From: Ephemerocybe angulata
Taxonomy: Eukaryota > Basidiomycota > Agaricomycetes > Agaricales > Psathyrellaceae
DNA length: 64,000 nt
Assembly (NCBI GenBank): GCA_013368325.1
Contig: JAACJK010000002.1
Coordinates: 1,302,001 to 1,366,000, forward strand
Reading direction: 5' to 3'
Part shown: positions 1 through 13,759 of the stretch, piece after piece
Layout of the letters: each line of letters opens with the position of its first letter
Position numbering within the stretch: position 1 is the stretch's first letter
Notes under the pieces: model-generated
The model's database searches: none
What the model was told of the DNA's origin: nothing
The model's input: only the letters and a program-made list of their open reading frames with translations
Made by a program: the position numbers and the translations under genes

Positions 1-921
1 CCAGGGTCAAGGTTCAGGTTTCTCCGATGTATACATCTCGTCAGAATTCTCTCGTCGGAGCGTACGCTCTTGGCCATTTCTCTACATGGCATGAGCTTTG
101 AAAGAGCACAAGGGCCATGATGACTGAGGTGGGAACTTCGAGTCTTCGACGAAGGGAGGATCGGGATCCGGGAAGGTACGATGTGTGGGCACTGACATAA
201 CATTGTAGATTCTGGTGCGCCGCGGGAGCTTGCGGAAACGAAGCTAGAGAAGTACACTCGACTTCTACATCGTTCATCTGTGAGGCAGCTCCCCTTATGT
301 AGTCTCTGTAGAAATGGAAGGGTCCTCAGGCGACTCTGCAGAGAAGCAGATGTCAGGTAACACATGCTAACGACGCATTCTTCCAACCATCTGACCCCCC
401 CTGGAGATTCGAAATAGGCACATGCGGACCCGAGACCGTGTCAAGACTGAGCTGGTGGTGAGAGTGTGGTCGAAGGAATGCTTGGCCTGGATCATGCTGT
501 AAAGGTGCATGGGAACCAATTGCAAGTAAGGTGGTGAGAAGAGCTGCCCGCGTCCGATGAACAGCCGGCCTTGATGTCATGCCTTCCCATTCCTTTAGTG
601 ATTAGCCAGTACAGATTGTACGCAACGCCACGCTATATCTCTGTGAATGCCCAGTGAGCACCTATCCCAGGATGGGTGCCATGTGTAGTCCAGAGAAGCG
701 TCGGCATCACTTCCCATCTTCGCAGAGCAAACGTCAAGGTCGGAAGCGAAGTTTGAATGTGGGGAAGCTTCGTAGGAGTTGCGGGGAAACTGGGTGCTTC
801 GACGGGCGGCCGCGCCGAACGCCAATAACGTCGTATTTGCCAGCCTGAGAGATCGTAAACTATTTTCCGACCGAGGCGTGGAGTGGACGTACGGGTACAG
901 ACAGTGGTCTGCGTACATAGG
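1..921. other. Intergenic, no gene recognised
   Basis: Only short ORFs on both strands, none with a recognisable motif, plausible intron structure or signal peptide. The last part is the promoter side of the first xylanase gene. Confidence 0.6.
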
Positions 922-929
922 TATAAAAG
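922..929 (+). promoter_or_regulatory. TATA box of first GH11 gene
   Basis: TATAAAAG lies 52 bp upstream of the ATG at 981, a normal distance for a fungal core promoter with a short leader. The second xylanase gene has the same arrangement. Confidence 0.75.
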
Positions 930-980
930 GCAGAGAAAGGGGGATTGGCTCGGTATCCTCGACGACTATATCAAATTGAC

Positions 981-2000
<1,020 letters not shown>

Positions 2001-2558
2001 GGATTACACTGGTACTTTAGTCTACATATCACTAAAAGACGTATTGCGGAACACCACGATTCGTAATATGGTTATCTAGGCTGGAATCGAACATATATAC
2101 ATCTCACGTACATCTTGCCCTTGTTCGTCCCTTGACTAAGCTACGATTGATTGACGATTGGAGCCCCCCACCATATGTGTCCCATTGTGATTTGAGTACG
2201 TTCACGGCTAGTAACAGAATGCTGTCTCGCTCAGCTCTAGCGCTGCGCCACTGCATCTATGATTGAAAGGTGCTTCTCGAGCAAAAAAGGAACTCGTTGC
2301 CCTTTTTCTGGCCAGAAGGGAGGTTTGGTTCCAGTTTGTCCGGACGCGCTACCTCGTGCGACACGGAGTCCCGTCAGGGGAGGGTCGCACCCGGAAGTCA
2401 GAAAGTCTTAATTCTGGTGAAGCTTCGTGTAAGTCACGGGTAAATGTGGATCTTCTACGGACCAAGCCCACCTTCCAATGCATTGGAGCTATCGGACATA
2501 GCTCAGGATATACCCCGGATCCAGGTGTGTGAGCGTCTTTCGCGGTCCGTTTGGGCAG
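2001..2558. other. Intergenic between GH11 copies
   Basis: No supported gene. It holds the 3' flank of the first xylanase gene and the promoter of the second. Confidence 0.6.
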
Positions 2559-2565
2559 TATAAAA
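2559..2565 (+). promoter_or_regulatory. TATA box of second GH11 gene
   Basis: TATAAAA lies about 60 bp upstream of the ATG at 2620, matching the layout of the first copy. Confidence 0.75.
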
Positions 2566-2619
2566 CAGTATTGAGCGAAGGCAACTTCTTTTTCCTCGCC
2601 GATTGTGCTTCAGGTCGAC

Positions 2620-3645
2620 ATGGTTACTTTCAAGTCTCTCTTCTTCGCCGTCTCTGCCGCTGTTTGTGCGCTCGCCGCCCCTGGTACGAACCTCACCGCT
2701 CGTGCTGGTACCCCAAGTGCTGAGGGCACTCATGACGGGTTCTTCTACTCGTGGTGGACGGATAACGGGGCACAAGCTACATACACCAATGGGCCCAAGG
2801 GCCAGTACACGTACGTATGAGCTTCCAGTGTGGTATTGATTTGTTTGTGTCGCTCATGCGTGTGCAGTATTCAGTGGGGTAACGGCGGAAACCTGGTGGG
2901 AGGGAAGGGATGGAACCCCGGTACTGTGGACAGGTAAAAGTGTGGACATTGTTTTCAAGGATGACGAGCTAACTCCATCATCCAGGGTCATCACCTACGG
3001 GGGTACATACTCGTATAACGGCAACTCATACCTCGCAGTCTACGGATGGACTCGAAACCCGCTCATCGAGTATTACATCGTCGACAACTTCGGGACCTAC
3101 AACCCGTCGAGTGGCGCACAGAATAAGGGCAGCGTTACGGTCGACGGAGCGGTCTACGACATCCTTGTCAGCACTCGTACAAACCAGCCATCCATCGACG
3201 GGACGAAGACCTTCCAGCAGTTCTGGTCCGTTCGCCGTAACAAGCGCACTGGCGGTACCGTCGATGTCGGGGCGCACTTTCGTGCTTGGTCAAACGCCGG
3301 ACTCAAGCTGGGCACCGACCATTACTACCAAATCGTTGCGTGCGAGGGCTACCAGTCCAGCGGCAATTGCAACATCACCGTTCAGGACACCACAGGCGGC
3401 GGAGCAACCACGACTACTACTCAGAGTACGTCGACACCCACTACGACCACATCAACTGTAGTTCTTCCTACCCCGACCGGTAACTGTGCGGCCCAGTGGG
3501 GTCAGTGTGGAGGGCAGGGGTTTACGGGCCCAACTTGCTGCCAGTCCGGTACATGCACGGTGACGAACCAATGGTATGTCTCTAGAACTGTCTGGAATGC
3601 ACCTCGCTTACGGAAGCCGTATTTAGGTACTCCCAATGTACTTGA
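2620..3645 (+). CDS. GH11 endo-1,4-beta-xylanase with C-terminal CBM1 (second copy)
   Basis: Close paralogue of the gene at 981, with the same order: signal peptide, GH11 domain, Thr-rich linker, CBM1; 287 residues. Exons are 2620-2810, 2868-2933, 2986-3573 and 3627-3645 (864 nt), with introns of 57, 52 and 53 nt at the same positions and phases as the first copy. Catalytic glutamates lie in [14 protein letters not shown] and [11 protein letters not shown]. The CBM1 has [15 protein letters not shown] and ends in a short last exon coding YSQCT. The ATG at 2620 follows a TATA box and opens the signal peptide; an in-frame GTG at 2605 is not needed. The linker differs from copy one in length and composition, whereas the catalytic domains are very similar. 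Confidence 0.95.
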
Positions 3646-4106
3646 TTACATGCAGGGAACAAAGAATCGCTACACATCAGTCAGTACACAGTATCAAAAT
3701 CTGTCGTGTATTTCTTGCAATATACCCTCATTGTCGTTGTCTATCTATCCACATCACTGTGTAAGTTCAAATGCCCAATTAGATAGGCATTCGATGATGG
3801 AGAAGCATCCAGCCCCACGAACCGCTCATAGGAATCATGAAACACACTGATGTAGCATTGGCCCCGGGCGTGTTACCGACAAAGAACACATGGATTGGCT
3901 GTGCATGGCTTCCTGGAAATTCAGCGGTAAAACGTCAGCATGACCTCCCAATTAGCCATTCAATGTTGGTTCCGAAAATAAAGATGATCCCAGCAGAAGC
4001 GAGGTCTATAGACGTAGTAGATGGAGCAATGGACGAGAGAATTGAAGTTAAATACGTCACTCTGACTCTGAAGTTACAGTACTGTCCCATTCTTCGGTGT
4101 TTTGAG
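3646..4106. other. Intergenic between GH11 copies 2 and 3
   Basis: No gene supported; ORFs here are read-through of flanking exons. No clear TATA box was found before the third copy. Confidence 0.55.
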
Positions 4107-4898
4107 ATGATCAACCTCGTCTGGACCCTGATTCTAATCCTCACCTACTCCCGGATCACATTGGCTACGCTGCTGGGAGCCTTGAGTACCCAAGATGGTA
4201 CCCCACCTTCAGAAGGCGTCCACGATGGGTTCTATTATTACTGGTGGACGGATGGCGGTGCCAATGCGACCTACACCAACAAGGCGAAGGGTCAGTTTAG
4301 GCAAGTGAGCTCATTCCATTCGACAATCTATGCGTCCTGACGACAGGCTCAGTATTGAATGGGGAACTGGGGGAAACGTCTTCGGTGGCAAGGGTTGGAG
4401 GCCTGGAACAGCGAACAGGTGTCGAGACTTCCATTTGATAGTATGATATTCAATTGACCACATTCGGCGTGTCTTCCATTTAGGATAATCAATTATTCCG
4501 CTACACTAGCGACTACTGGAAACTCTTACTTGTCTGTCACGTACGGCTGGACGCAAAGTCCCCTCGTCGAATACTACGTCCTCGATAATTATGGGACATA
4601 TAATCCGACTTCCGCCACAACCATCCGCGGGAACATTACGGTCGACGGTTCGGTCTACGACATCCTCGCTAATACCCGGGTCCTGATGACGCCCATTAAT
4701 GGAACCAGCATCATTAGGCAGTATTGGTCAGTCCGTCGTGACAAAAGGACATTGGGCAGTGTCAATTTGGGGGCACACTTCCGCGCATGGGAAGAATTAG
4801 GAATGAAGGTCGGAACACACACCTGGCAGATTGTGGCCTGTGAGGGCTATTTCTCAACTGGAACCTGTAACGTTACGGTAGCCGTGGGCGACTCTTAG
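4107..4898 (+). CDS. GH11 endo-1,4-beta-xylanase lacking CBM1 (third copy)
   Basis: GH11 xylanase of 224 residues that stops straight after the catalytic domain, without linker or CBM1. It starts with a hydrophobic signal peptide (MINLVWTLILILTYS). Both catalytic glutamates are present (PLVEYYVLDNYGTY and [11 protein letters not shown]). Exons 4107-4300, 4353-4418 and 4484-4898 sum to 675 nt. Intron 1 must use a GC donor (AG|GCAAGT): the nearby GTGAGC donor breaks the frame, whereas the GC donor gives the QFSIEWG junction matching the other two copies. Sequence is clearly more diverged than copies 1 and 2, and intron 3 with the CBM1 exon is absent. It probably acts on soluble or exposed xylan; that is inference from the missing binding module. 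Confidence 0.92.
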
Positions 4899-6621
4899 CG
4901 CTATGCGAAAAGTGGGCGCTTGGCCAATATTTACTGGGCAGCCGTTACCAAGCCGTTACGGCTGATGTCTTGTAGTAGTTGGGTTAGTGGGCGCTTAAAG
5001 TCAACTTAAAGTTATGTGGTAGCAGGAACTCCGACTGGATGACGCTTTGTTTGATTATACTTTTTATTGCTAGCTTGACTACCTATATCGACGTGGTTTC
5101 ACCTCATTTTGTGGACATGAAGTGAAGATGAGCGTAGAGATTAAAATCGTCTGCATTTCCCAGACAATGGTGTACAGATCACTGAACTGTTTACTTACTG
5201 GTCGATTTGGAAGACATGTCAGTAGGGAAAGGAGTCGCAGTGCTGATAGGGCAAGTGAGTCAGAAATGAGTGCTAGAATACTGAAGGCTGGGAGATAATT
5301 CCGTGTTCTGTACCGTCCTACGTGAGGACGAGAGCACCGAGTTCATATCTTATCCAGACATGCCATGATAACCGGTCAACTGCGGTCCCGAAGCAGGAGG
5401 GACTAGACTCCCGTGATTGCCCCCGCGCAAGAGGTTCCGACTCGCGACAGAGACCGATTTGCTTCGTCCTTGACTATTTTCCTCGTTCTCTGGCCCATAC
5501 TGTACAGTGCATACACTCACCTGTGAGTACATGGCACCTCGGACTGGATTTGTCGAGCATTCAAGGAGTGGGACTCGCCTAACCTCGACACAGTCATCTT
5601 CTCATATATTCTCACTACAGAACGGCATATGGTTGTGACTCGCATGCCAACTCTTATCCCCGTGCTTCCAACTCCAGTGAAATATATGACGACGATAACC
5701 GTGGTTACTAGACGCGAAGACGAACAATACACTGGAAAGGTGAGCCCGGTCTCGTGTGCTCTATCCACCTTCTGCCTTTACACCAGGTCACTTTATATTG
5801 CCATTTCCAGCTAAACGTGATGTGCCTCTGAGCGGCTCTGTCCTTAGCGCTCGGTATGTGCACGAAGCGCCCAAAAGCGGAACGCTCGGCCGCATCACTC
5901 TCCCGACGGCAGCCGTCGGTGGCTCATCGATCTATCAAAACGTGGGCCGGAACATGCGCTCGCGTGAGCGACTCGCCCACGCGAGCGATCGAAGCCTCAA
6001 GGAGATCGACGGCTGGTTTCTTTTCTCCGCCATTCCGTAGGATCCGTGCTCGTCCGTATCCTCCTCCTTCCAGTCGAACTCAGTCTGAATCTACCCAGAA
6101 GGTGACCAGGAGGCGCTCACACTCCGCTAGGCCTAGGCTTTGATAGAGTTTAGGAGGGTATGAACTCGTGACTGGGCGCACGGGCCGAGGATAAAGTATT
6201 CTCGCAAACAATCAGTCCCTTTCGATGCATTCGTTCCCAGGAGAAATGGAATGTGAATTGGAGGAATCGTGGTGGGGACGTAAACGCCTGCCACCTTTAG
6301 GGCACAGTCAGCAACTGGGAGGTCAGTCATCAGTTGAAAGGTCAGAGGGTTTACCACCGTTGGGGGGTTCGTGACTGCGCGTCCGGCTGGTTGCCTCTTG
6401 ACCGTAACAACTGCAACACGTTTACGTCCTCCGACCGCGTTGGGTGACGACACCTGCCTGCACCACTCCCTCGATATACGCCAGGTTTGTGGATACGGTA
6501 TTCGGATTGGTAGCACCCTCCCTCTTTCTCATATACTGCACGCACACTTTGATCCCTTGCTTCCTGGATACAACGCTCCGGACGACCTATCGGCGCACAA
6601 CATACGAGAGGCCACGACAGA
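4899..6621. other. Intergenic, no gene recognised
   Basis: Several ORFs of 60-130 codons on both strands, including a Ser/Arg-rich one at 5856-6143, have no recognisable motif and no consistent splice model. The 3' part is probably the leader and promoter of the Zn2Cys6 gene. Copies of the 10-mer GGGCGCTTAA and a near-match occur at 4989 and 4913. Confidence 0.5.
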
Positions 6622-9600
6622 ATGCCACCCGAGCAAAAGGTCAAGCTGAAGAGGCGGAGCAGCAGGAAGGAGCTGGATGAATTCCGGTTCGACGGGACAC
6701 ATGCGAGGGAGCTCGAGATGAAAAGGAACAGAGGTACGTCCGCTCGTCGGCCTTTCAGTCCTATTCCGCCTTGCTCATCCAACTCCGATCCTCGTTCATT
6801 CATCCACCTGTACTGATCGATCACCTCCAGGCGAGGTATGTCATTCATTCAAGGATCGACACTGGCTTCTGTTAACCAACGTCCGCCCGTCGCGCGATAG
6901 GTTAGCTGTGCCGAATGTCGAAGGTACGTACGGAGACTTTCGAGGGTGCGATCACCGCACGCCCAACTCTATTCCACCCTTCCCTTCTTTCTCATGAACC
7001 CCATGTTACAGACTGAAGATAAAGTGCGACAAGCAGATACCGTGTCAGTCGTGCCAGGTACGTCCACAGCGTCCAATCCGCCCCGACGATGCTAAGACTT
7101 GCTTTAGCGCCGAGGATGCACAGCTCTATGTCCGAACGGCAGTCTCTCGACCGGTCAAGGGACTCGGTACGCCCCCTTCTGTTTATCTCTTTGAATATGA
7201 CCACCGACAGTATCACCCACAGGTTTGTCCTAGCCGCCACCGAGCACCTCCACAAACGCATCTCGAAGCTCTCCAATCGCGTACGACAGCTCGAAGATGC
7301 TCTTGCAACGCTACAGGCGAAGCATTCCTCCGAGCCCCACCCTCTCCTCCACGCGGACCTCATATCGGCCTCCCAGCCTTCGAACGAATGGAACGAGGAC
7401 GTCACTATGGACGTCGGCGATGACTACGACGAGCCTGTGGCAGGACCCAGCGGGGGTGTGAGCGGCGCCAGAGAAACGGTGGGTGTCGGCAGAGCAGACG
7501 GACCGACACGAGGAGAGAAAGTTGAGAAAGCGGGAGACAAGGAAGTTATCGATGCGTTTGGGACGCTGTCGATCTCGCAGCATGGCGTGTCGAGATTCTT
7601 TGGACCCACAGGTGGATCCGAGGTGCGTGCTCCCTCTCCCCTTCTGCCACCTAACCCTAAACTCGTAGTCGCCACCAGAGCCTTCTCTTGTCAAACATGG
7701 ATACACCGTACTACGATTTGCCGGCCGCCGTAGCCGCCGCGGTCGCCGCCTCGGGCCAGCAGCGGAGTCAACAGCACACCGCATCATCATCCTCGCCTGC
7801 CCTATCGTTCTCGCCCCCCGCCTCCGCTTCTTCCGCCAACCCTACGCACGCGACCGCCTACCCCTCCCACTCCAACCTACTACCATCCTCGTCTCCCGAC
7901 CACCTGAGGGAAGACACGCACTCACCCGGCGCCATGTCAAATGCGACGAGCGGATCAGGCCAGACGACGACGCTCGATGCGACGCTTAGTTTGTTCTCGA
8001 GCAGTTTCCCCTTTACGCCTATCAGCCAGCCGCCGGCGAGCGTGCAGGCGCTTATTGAGCGGGAGCATCTACCGAAGTAAGTCGTTCCCTTCGATAAGGA
8101 GCCGAGACTGACGACGGCCGCTAGATGGGAAATCGCCCTTGGTCTCTGCAGGACGTACTTCACCGAGGTCGCCTGGCTCTTCCGTGGCCTCACACGGGGG
8201 CAGGTCTTCGACGACATGCTCCCCGCTCTCTACAAGCGCGAGAAGAAGAAGGCTCGCTTCAACGAGGATGACCCTGGTGACCGTGAAGGTAGCATCAACG
8301 ACGATGGAGAGCAAGAGGAGGAGTGGACTGGTCCGCACGATCTCGCGCTTTTGTTCATGGTCTTCGCGATTGGAGCATTGGTCGGGGGTCCGGTCGGGAC
8401 GAGTCCCATACCTAGTGCTAGGTTGGGCGCACCGGGATGTGGGTCTTTTCTCTATTAATGAACTCGGACTGAGCCCTGGCGGCTGACGATCCACAATGCA
8501 CAGCGTCCTCCGGCCCAGCACCTCCGCCCTCATTCACGTCGTACACCGGGCCGGCGCAGGCAGAGCACTTCTACCACCTCAGCCGCGCGGCGCTCTCGCT
8601 CTCGCCGATCTTGGAGAAGCCGAGTATCGTGACAGTGCAAACGCTGCACCTGATGAGCGTATACAATGCGATGAGCGGGAGCGATATGCGCAGCGAGACG
8701 AGTATGGAGATGACATGGGGGTGTGTGACGCTTGGGGCGCACCTCGGGCAGACTATTGGGCTTCATCGGGATAGTGCAAGATGGGGGTTGAGTCGGAAGA
8801 TGGTGCAGAGACGGAGGATCTTGTTTTGGGATTTATTTGTGGCTGACGTGTGGCAGGTGCGTGTCGTCAGCCTTCATGTCACGGGTGACTCCTGACCCGA
8901 AGCTTCAATGGGCGCGTAGAGCTTGAACACGGGGCGACCACCGACATTTAGCCTGCCGTACGTCGACTGTAGCTTCCCGCAGTACGAAGAGGACTTCGGG
9001 GGCACGTCGAAGGAGGGTCTCGATGTTGAATGTATGCCCCTTTTACATGCTTCACTCCACGTCGCTCGCTCACGCTATCACCTCAGACGAGCTCTGGTCA
9101 TTCCGCTTCGCAGCGGAGGTCGTCGCAGAAGTCACAGCTCGTACGCTCACAGCGGAAGCGCCCACCTATGCAACGATCATGGAACTCGACAAGCGCGTGC
9201 GCGACTTCCCTCTCCCGGCGTCCATGACGCGCGATGGGAAAGTCGGGCCAGGAGGGCTTGGTGGTGACCAACGCGGGGACGGGCGTGATGGAGATGGGGG
9301 AAAGAGGGATGGAGATTATGTAGTAGACTTCCAGAGATGCGTGTTGGAGCATATCAAAGAGACTAGTGCGTATCCAAGCTCTTTCGCGCATATAGTCGAC
9401 GAACTCACGAACGCGACCAGTTCTGTTGTATATCCATCGCTCGTTCTTCGCACAAGCGATTATCGACCACCCGGAGAATCCACTCAAGTCGGCGTATGCA
9501 CCGAGCTTCCTGGCAAGCTATCGCGCGAGCAGCACGATTCTGAAGTGTGTCATTGAGCAGTTTAAGGTGTGGCCTGGGAGTAGTGCAAGGTTTTGGACGA

Positions 9601-11291
9601 TGTGGACGTTCGCGTTTACTGCTGCTGTGAGTAGCTTTTCATTTCACGCGATTTACAGCGCACTGAGTATAGCTTCTTGGCACATTAGGTGGTATTCGGG
9701 ACGGTCGTTACGAGAGGACCCAAGTCGCCGCTTGCGAAAAGTGCGATGAGGGAGCTGGAACAGGCGTGCGTACTGTTCTCGAAGGCGTCGATGTACAGCG
9801 TGAGGGCTACGAAAGCTTTGGTACGTTGTTCATCATCGCCCAATCACCGGAAGTCTAACCTGTACTCGATGTTTCGTCTAGCCTATTCTCAAGAAGCTCA
9901 ACGAGAAGGCCCACTACGCTCTTCAGGCGGCCCAGTCTTCATCGTCGGATCCATCCTTAGGAACCGACGCGGGCCTTCACTGGTCCGTGAAGCAAGAGGA
10001 CACCGACGACGAGCTCGCTATCTTCGCCGGTCACACTCGATTCGTATCCGCCGTCAAGGACAGAGACAAAGACAAAGACCGACTCTCAGAGAAGGGCGAT
10101 ATGAGTACGCCAACTGGTGGACCAGGCGTCGGGAGCGGGAAGGCGAAGGAACCGCCACTGAGCTCCTCGAGGTTGGCCGAGCCTTCGCTTGGGATCTCCG
10201 TACCCCACCCTCAGTCGTACGAGGTGGGCACTGGGGTGTTCCAGACAACCCCGCTTACGCACGCTCCGCCCCCTCCACCGGCAGCGACGCATACATACGC
10301 CCAGAGATCGTCAGAGATACATGCAGCGCATTCGTCCCGCCCTGTCTATGTTCAGCAGCCGAGGCCGGCACCAGCAGGCCTGGGAACGATTTCGATTGGG
10401 GGCCCGTCGGGCGAAGCGTATAGCTCGGGCAGTGGGACCGACAGCCCGGACGGCGAGCAGATGGATACGACGGGCGGCGAGCAAAGATGGGGAGGCGGGC
10501 TGTACTCGATGGAGCATCACCATTCGCAGCCTCAGCTACACGCTCAGTCGCAGCACCAGCCACAGCATCACCAGCAGTACTCGTATGCGCCTCAAGAGAC
10601 ACGGAGAATGTCAGGATATGAGTCGAATGGATGGGCAGGGCCGTCCAGTGCTGGGCTGCATGAGCCCCAACATCATCACCAGGCGCAACCACAACCGCAG
10701 CATCACCAACCTCAGCCTAACCATCGGGTTCTGCCGCGCATATCCAGGCTTCCGTCGCATTCAAGCCATGTGATGTACACTTCCCCAACCAGCTCCTATC
10801 CCAATTCCTCAAACGAAAGTATCGAACTCGTGCCGGTCCCGCAGGCGCCTTCGAGTACCGACTACGCCGACTATGGACAGCACCAGCAACAGCACCAACA
10901 GCCTCATACTCACCACCCTCCCCCACCTACACATAACCCATATCAACACCCCGAGCATCAGCAGCATCATCCTCAGCATCATCCCCAGCATCACCACCAC
11001 CACCACCCTCAACCGCCCGCGCCTTCGACACCGCAATATCAACCTATGTACTCCGCATTTGGTCCGCCCCCACCGCTATCGGCGTCGCATACGCAACAGC
11101 ATGCGGAGGGTAGGATGGGAGGGCCAGGAATAGGGAGTGGGCACGGTGATCATAGGATGAGTGGGATCGCGCCGACTACGAGCAGTGACCTCGCGGATTT
11201 GGGGATTGCTAGTCGTGACTCGAGATTGGATGAGAAATGGAGTATGTTTATGAGCGAGAGTGGGATTCTGGAGCCGGGCTTTAGAGGGTAA
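6622..11291 (+). CDS. Zn2Cys6 fungal-specific transcription factor
   Basis: Nuclear DNA-binding regulator of 1265 residues. After a basic leader (KLKRRSSRKE) comes a Zn2Cys6 binuclear cluster at about residues 43-69, CAECRRLKIKCDKQIPC followed by SCQRRGC and a last Cys in ALCPNGS. A predicted coiled coil follows (residues about 85-105, HKRISKLSNRVRQLEDAL). The middle carries the Fungal_trans regulatory domain (about 370-620; IGLHRDSARW is typical), and the tail is His/Gln/Pro-rich and low complexity. Exons: 6622-6733, 6831-6835, 6901-6923, 7012-7057, 7108-7166, 7223-7622, 7679-8076, 8125-8387, 8504-8856, 8920-9031, 9087-9365, 9421-9626, 9689-9820, 9882-11291 (3798 nt, in frame). Exon 2 is only 5 nt and completes RGEVSCAEC. 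The donor at 8388 (GTCCGG) is weak and that junction is the least certain. The target genes are unknown; the xylanases upstream are only neighbours. Confidence 0.88.
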
Positions 11292-11957
11292 TTAAGAGGG
11301 TGGGGTTGAGAAGGGCCGCGGTACGACGAGGAGGAAGGCGGGCGCTAATTTAGTGCGAGTGATCAGCGGGGCTTTGTTTTCGATGGGGACATTGTACATA
11401 TATACTTTCTTTGGATTCTTTCACTTCTTCTGTTTTTCATCGCATTCTGTGGTAATTTTTCTCTCGTTATATCGTCGTTTGAAACTGACCGTCTTCGCCT
11501 TGCTCTCGCTTTCCGTTACCAGGCCTATTCTAATCATGGTTGTAAATATCAAGCACGGCATCCTTATTGTAGGACAAGAATTAATGGCGATTTGATCTCC
11601 GGGCAACTGGGATGTATCTCGACACATTGACGCGGATATCCGTCGAAGCTGCCTTCCAGGAGCTGGAGCGACTTCGTGGGCGCTTAAATATCTACTGACT
11701 GCTAGTGAGTGTATCACGGAGCTGAGCGATCTGGCGCTACAGGATAAATGGTTGAGAGTTGAGGCTTAGTATAGGTACTTAATAATGGGCTAATTTCAGG
11801 TCAGATTGTGCTCGGGTATGTCAAGCTTAGACCGAAATAGGCCTGTTTGACATGTGCTGGGGCTTTGTTCGTTTGCTTTGTCCATTCTGAGCTTTGATCT
11901 ACACTTAAGTCTCAAACAATGAACCTGGGTCCATCAATCCCCATTGTTCAGGGAAGT
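11292..11957. other. Intergenic, no gene recognised
   Basis: Trailer of the transcription factor gene and promoter side of the next gene. Contains one exact GGGCGCTTAA at 11678. No supported ORF. Confidence 0.55.
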
Positions 11958-11965
11958 TATAAGTA
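11958..11965 (+). promoter_or_regulatory. Probable TATA box of F-box gene
   Basis: TATAAGTA lies 53 bp upstream of the ATG at 12011. Confidence 0.55.
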
Positions 11966-12010
11966 GCTCGACCAACTTCTTAGTCGAGCACCACCACCTC
12001 TGCACCCATC

Positions 12011-13485
12011 ATGTTGCCTTCGACCAGCTCCCCTCAGGTTACTCCGCAGGCAACTTCTCTCCGTATTCCGGTCGAGCTAGTTGAGGCCATCCTAGCCGAA
12101 TTGGACTTCCAGACTCTAACGTCGTTTTCTTTAACGGCGTCAATGTTCGTGTCGTCGTGTCGAAAGCAACTTTTCAGCTCTGTAAAACTGGAGGCAGCGG
12201 AAGCAAGACTTAAAATACGGTCGGGGCGGTCCCATAAGCAGGATCGTACCCTAGAGTTTGCACGGCTTGTTGGATCTTGCCCTGAAATTGCTGGTTATGT
12301 GAAATCGCTCAAATACGTGGTATCACCTGGAAGACGGGACGAAACGACCGAGATCGTGAAGGCACTGAAGATGATGCGCAACATCGAGCGGTTCGAAATC
12401 GACATGGAGAGGAACTATAGTTATTCCTCTGCACCTCGCGAACAAGATAGCCTATTCTTCTCCTGCACATGGGCCCCGCGTTCTCCATGGGAAAGTGCGG
12501 TAATGGCTATCATCCGTGGATCTAAGATAAAGTCGCTCTCGCTACCCTCGACAGCATTCACGAGGACCATCAACGAAAGGAATCTGGAGAACTACGAGGG
12601 ATTATCTGTCCACATACATTCGGACGAGGGAGGCTACAGCTTGTGAGTGAGCTTCAAATCCCCCATTCTTAACTACAACCACTGACAAGATCAAAAAGCA
12701 TTGAGAGCGTGGCCGGAGACACATTTTTCCCAAAGTCGCTCAAGCTAACAGGGAGATCATCCATCTATGAAGGGCCGGGCTACTCTGTGATCTTTCCGCT
12801 ACCAAAAGCATCGATAAAATTCGGCCTGCTGGAGGTGCTGTCTGTTCCGGTCATTTTAAAAGGAGAGCCAGGATCACAGCCGGAGAGAATGGCTAGAGAG
12901 TCATTGCGCATGACTGTGAAGTATATGATACGACAGGCAAGAGGACTTAAAAAGCTTCGGATGGAGCTGGAGGAGCACATACCTGCTGCACAGGCCTGCT
13001 CTGGATCATTATTGGACTATCTCAGCTCCAGCTCAAGAAAGACCATTTCCAACATCTCTTATAGAATTGGCCAGATTTCCCTGATAGGCTCGCAAGCCAT
13101 CACCGACCCCTTTCAAGGCTTGTTCTCGGGGGACACACTGTCAAGTCTACCCGCATTGGAGGATCTGGATATTGTGATATCTGTTTACGGCGGTGACTCC
13201 AAGTGGGACTTTAATGCTCCGTCCTGCTTTGGAGAGAGGTGGGGAGATTTGGATCACGCCTTTGCGCAATCGAAGTCACAATGGAAGCGCGTGTCACTGA
13301 CTGTGGTGCTGCATGGAAAATGGATCTTCAAAGGTGACAGAAGGCGCTCCAAAAAAGAGGATATTAAAATGGTGTATGGTACACATTTCCAGAAGTTGGA
13401 GGAGGCGGCGAGGGTTGGTAGCCTTGAGCTGAATCTAAATGTGGAGCTTTGGAAAGGGGCTCGGCAAATGTATGCTGACTATTAA
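12011..13485 (+). CDS. F-box-like domain protein
   Basis: Protein of 472 residues with an F-box-like N-terminus (about 18-60: LRIPVELVEAILAELD, then a Leu/Phe-rich helix), followed by a long leucine-periodic region without clear LRR consensus. This is the usual form of the large basidiomycete F-box family, whose members are thought to bind Skp1 and recruit substrates to SCF ubiquitin ligases. Two exons, 12011-12642 and 12699-13485, are joined by a 56-nt intron in phase 2; total 1419 nt. The ATG at 12011 follows a TATA-like box by 53 bp. The substrate cannot be inferred. It sits beside two BTB genes, another adaptor family, but no shared regulation is visible. Confidence 0.75.
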
Positions 13486-13663
13486 AGTCAATCATCATAT
13501 CTATAACGCCATTTTTTAGAATCATTACCCTTTCCCACTGCGTTTGACTCAGCCCGCTATCCGGCAGTGCAGATATTGACAGGCACTGGAATTCGAGGTA
13601 TTAAGCGCCCGTGCACAGCTGTGCGTTGACATCGTGAGAAGCCTCGTGGTTGTTTCGGAATGA

Positions 13664-13670
13664 TATAAAG
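13664..13670 (+). promoter_or_regulatory. TATA box of first BTB gene
   Basis: TATAAAG lies 96 bp upstream of the ATG at 13760. Confidence 0.6.
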
Positions 13671-13759
13671 GTCCGAGTCAGCAAGTACATAGCATTAACC
13701 TGAAGGCGCGACACTTGCCACTGTATATATCCCTCAGCGGAGTCTGCGCAGCTGGCACA

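Noticed and set aside
5856..6143. Ser/Arg-rich 95-codon ORF upstream of the Zn2Cys6 gene
   Set aside because: No splice or motif support; more likely part of the promoter or leader.
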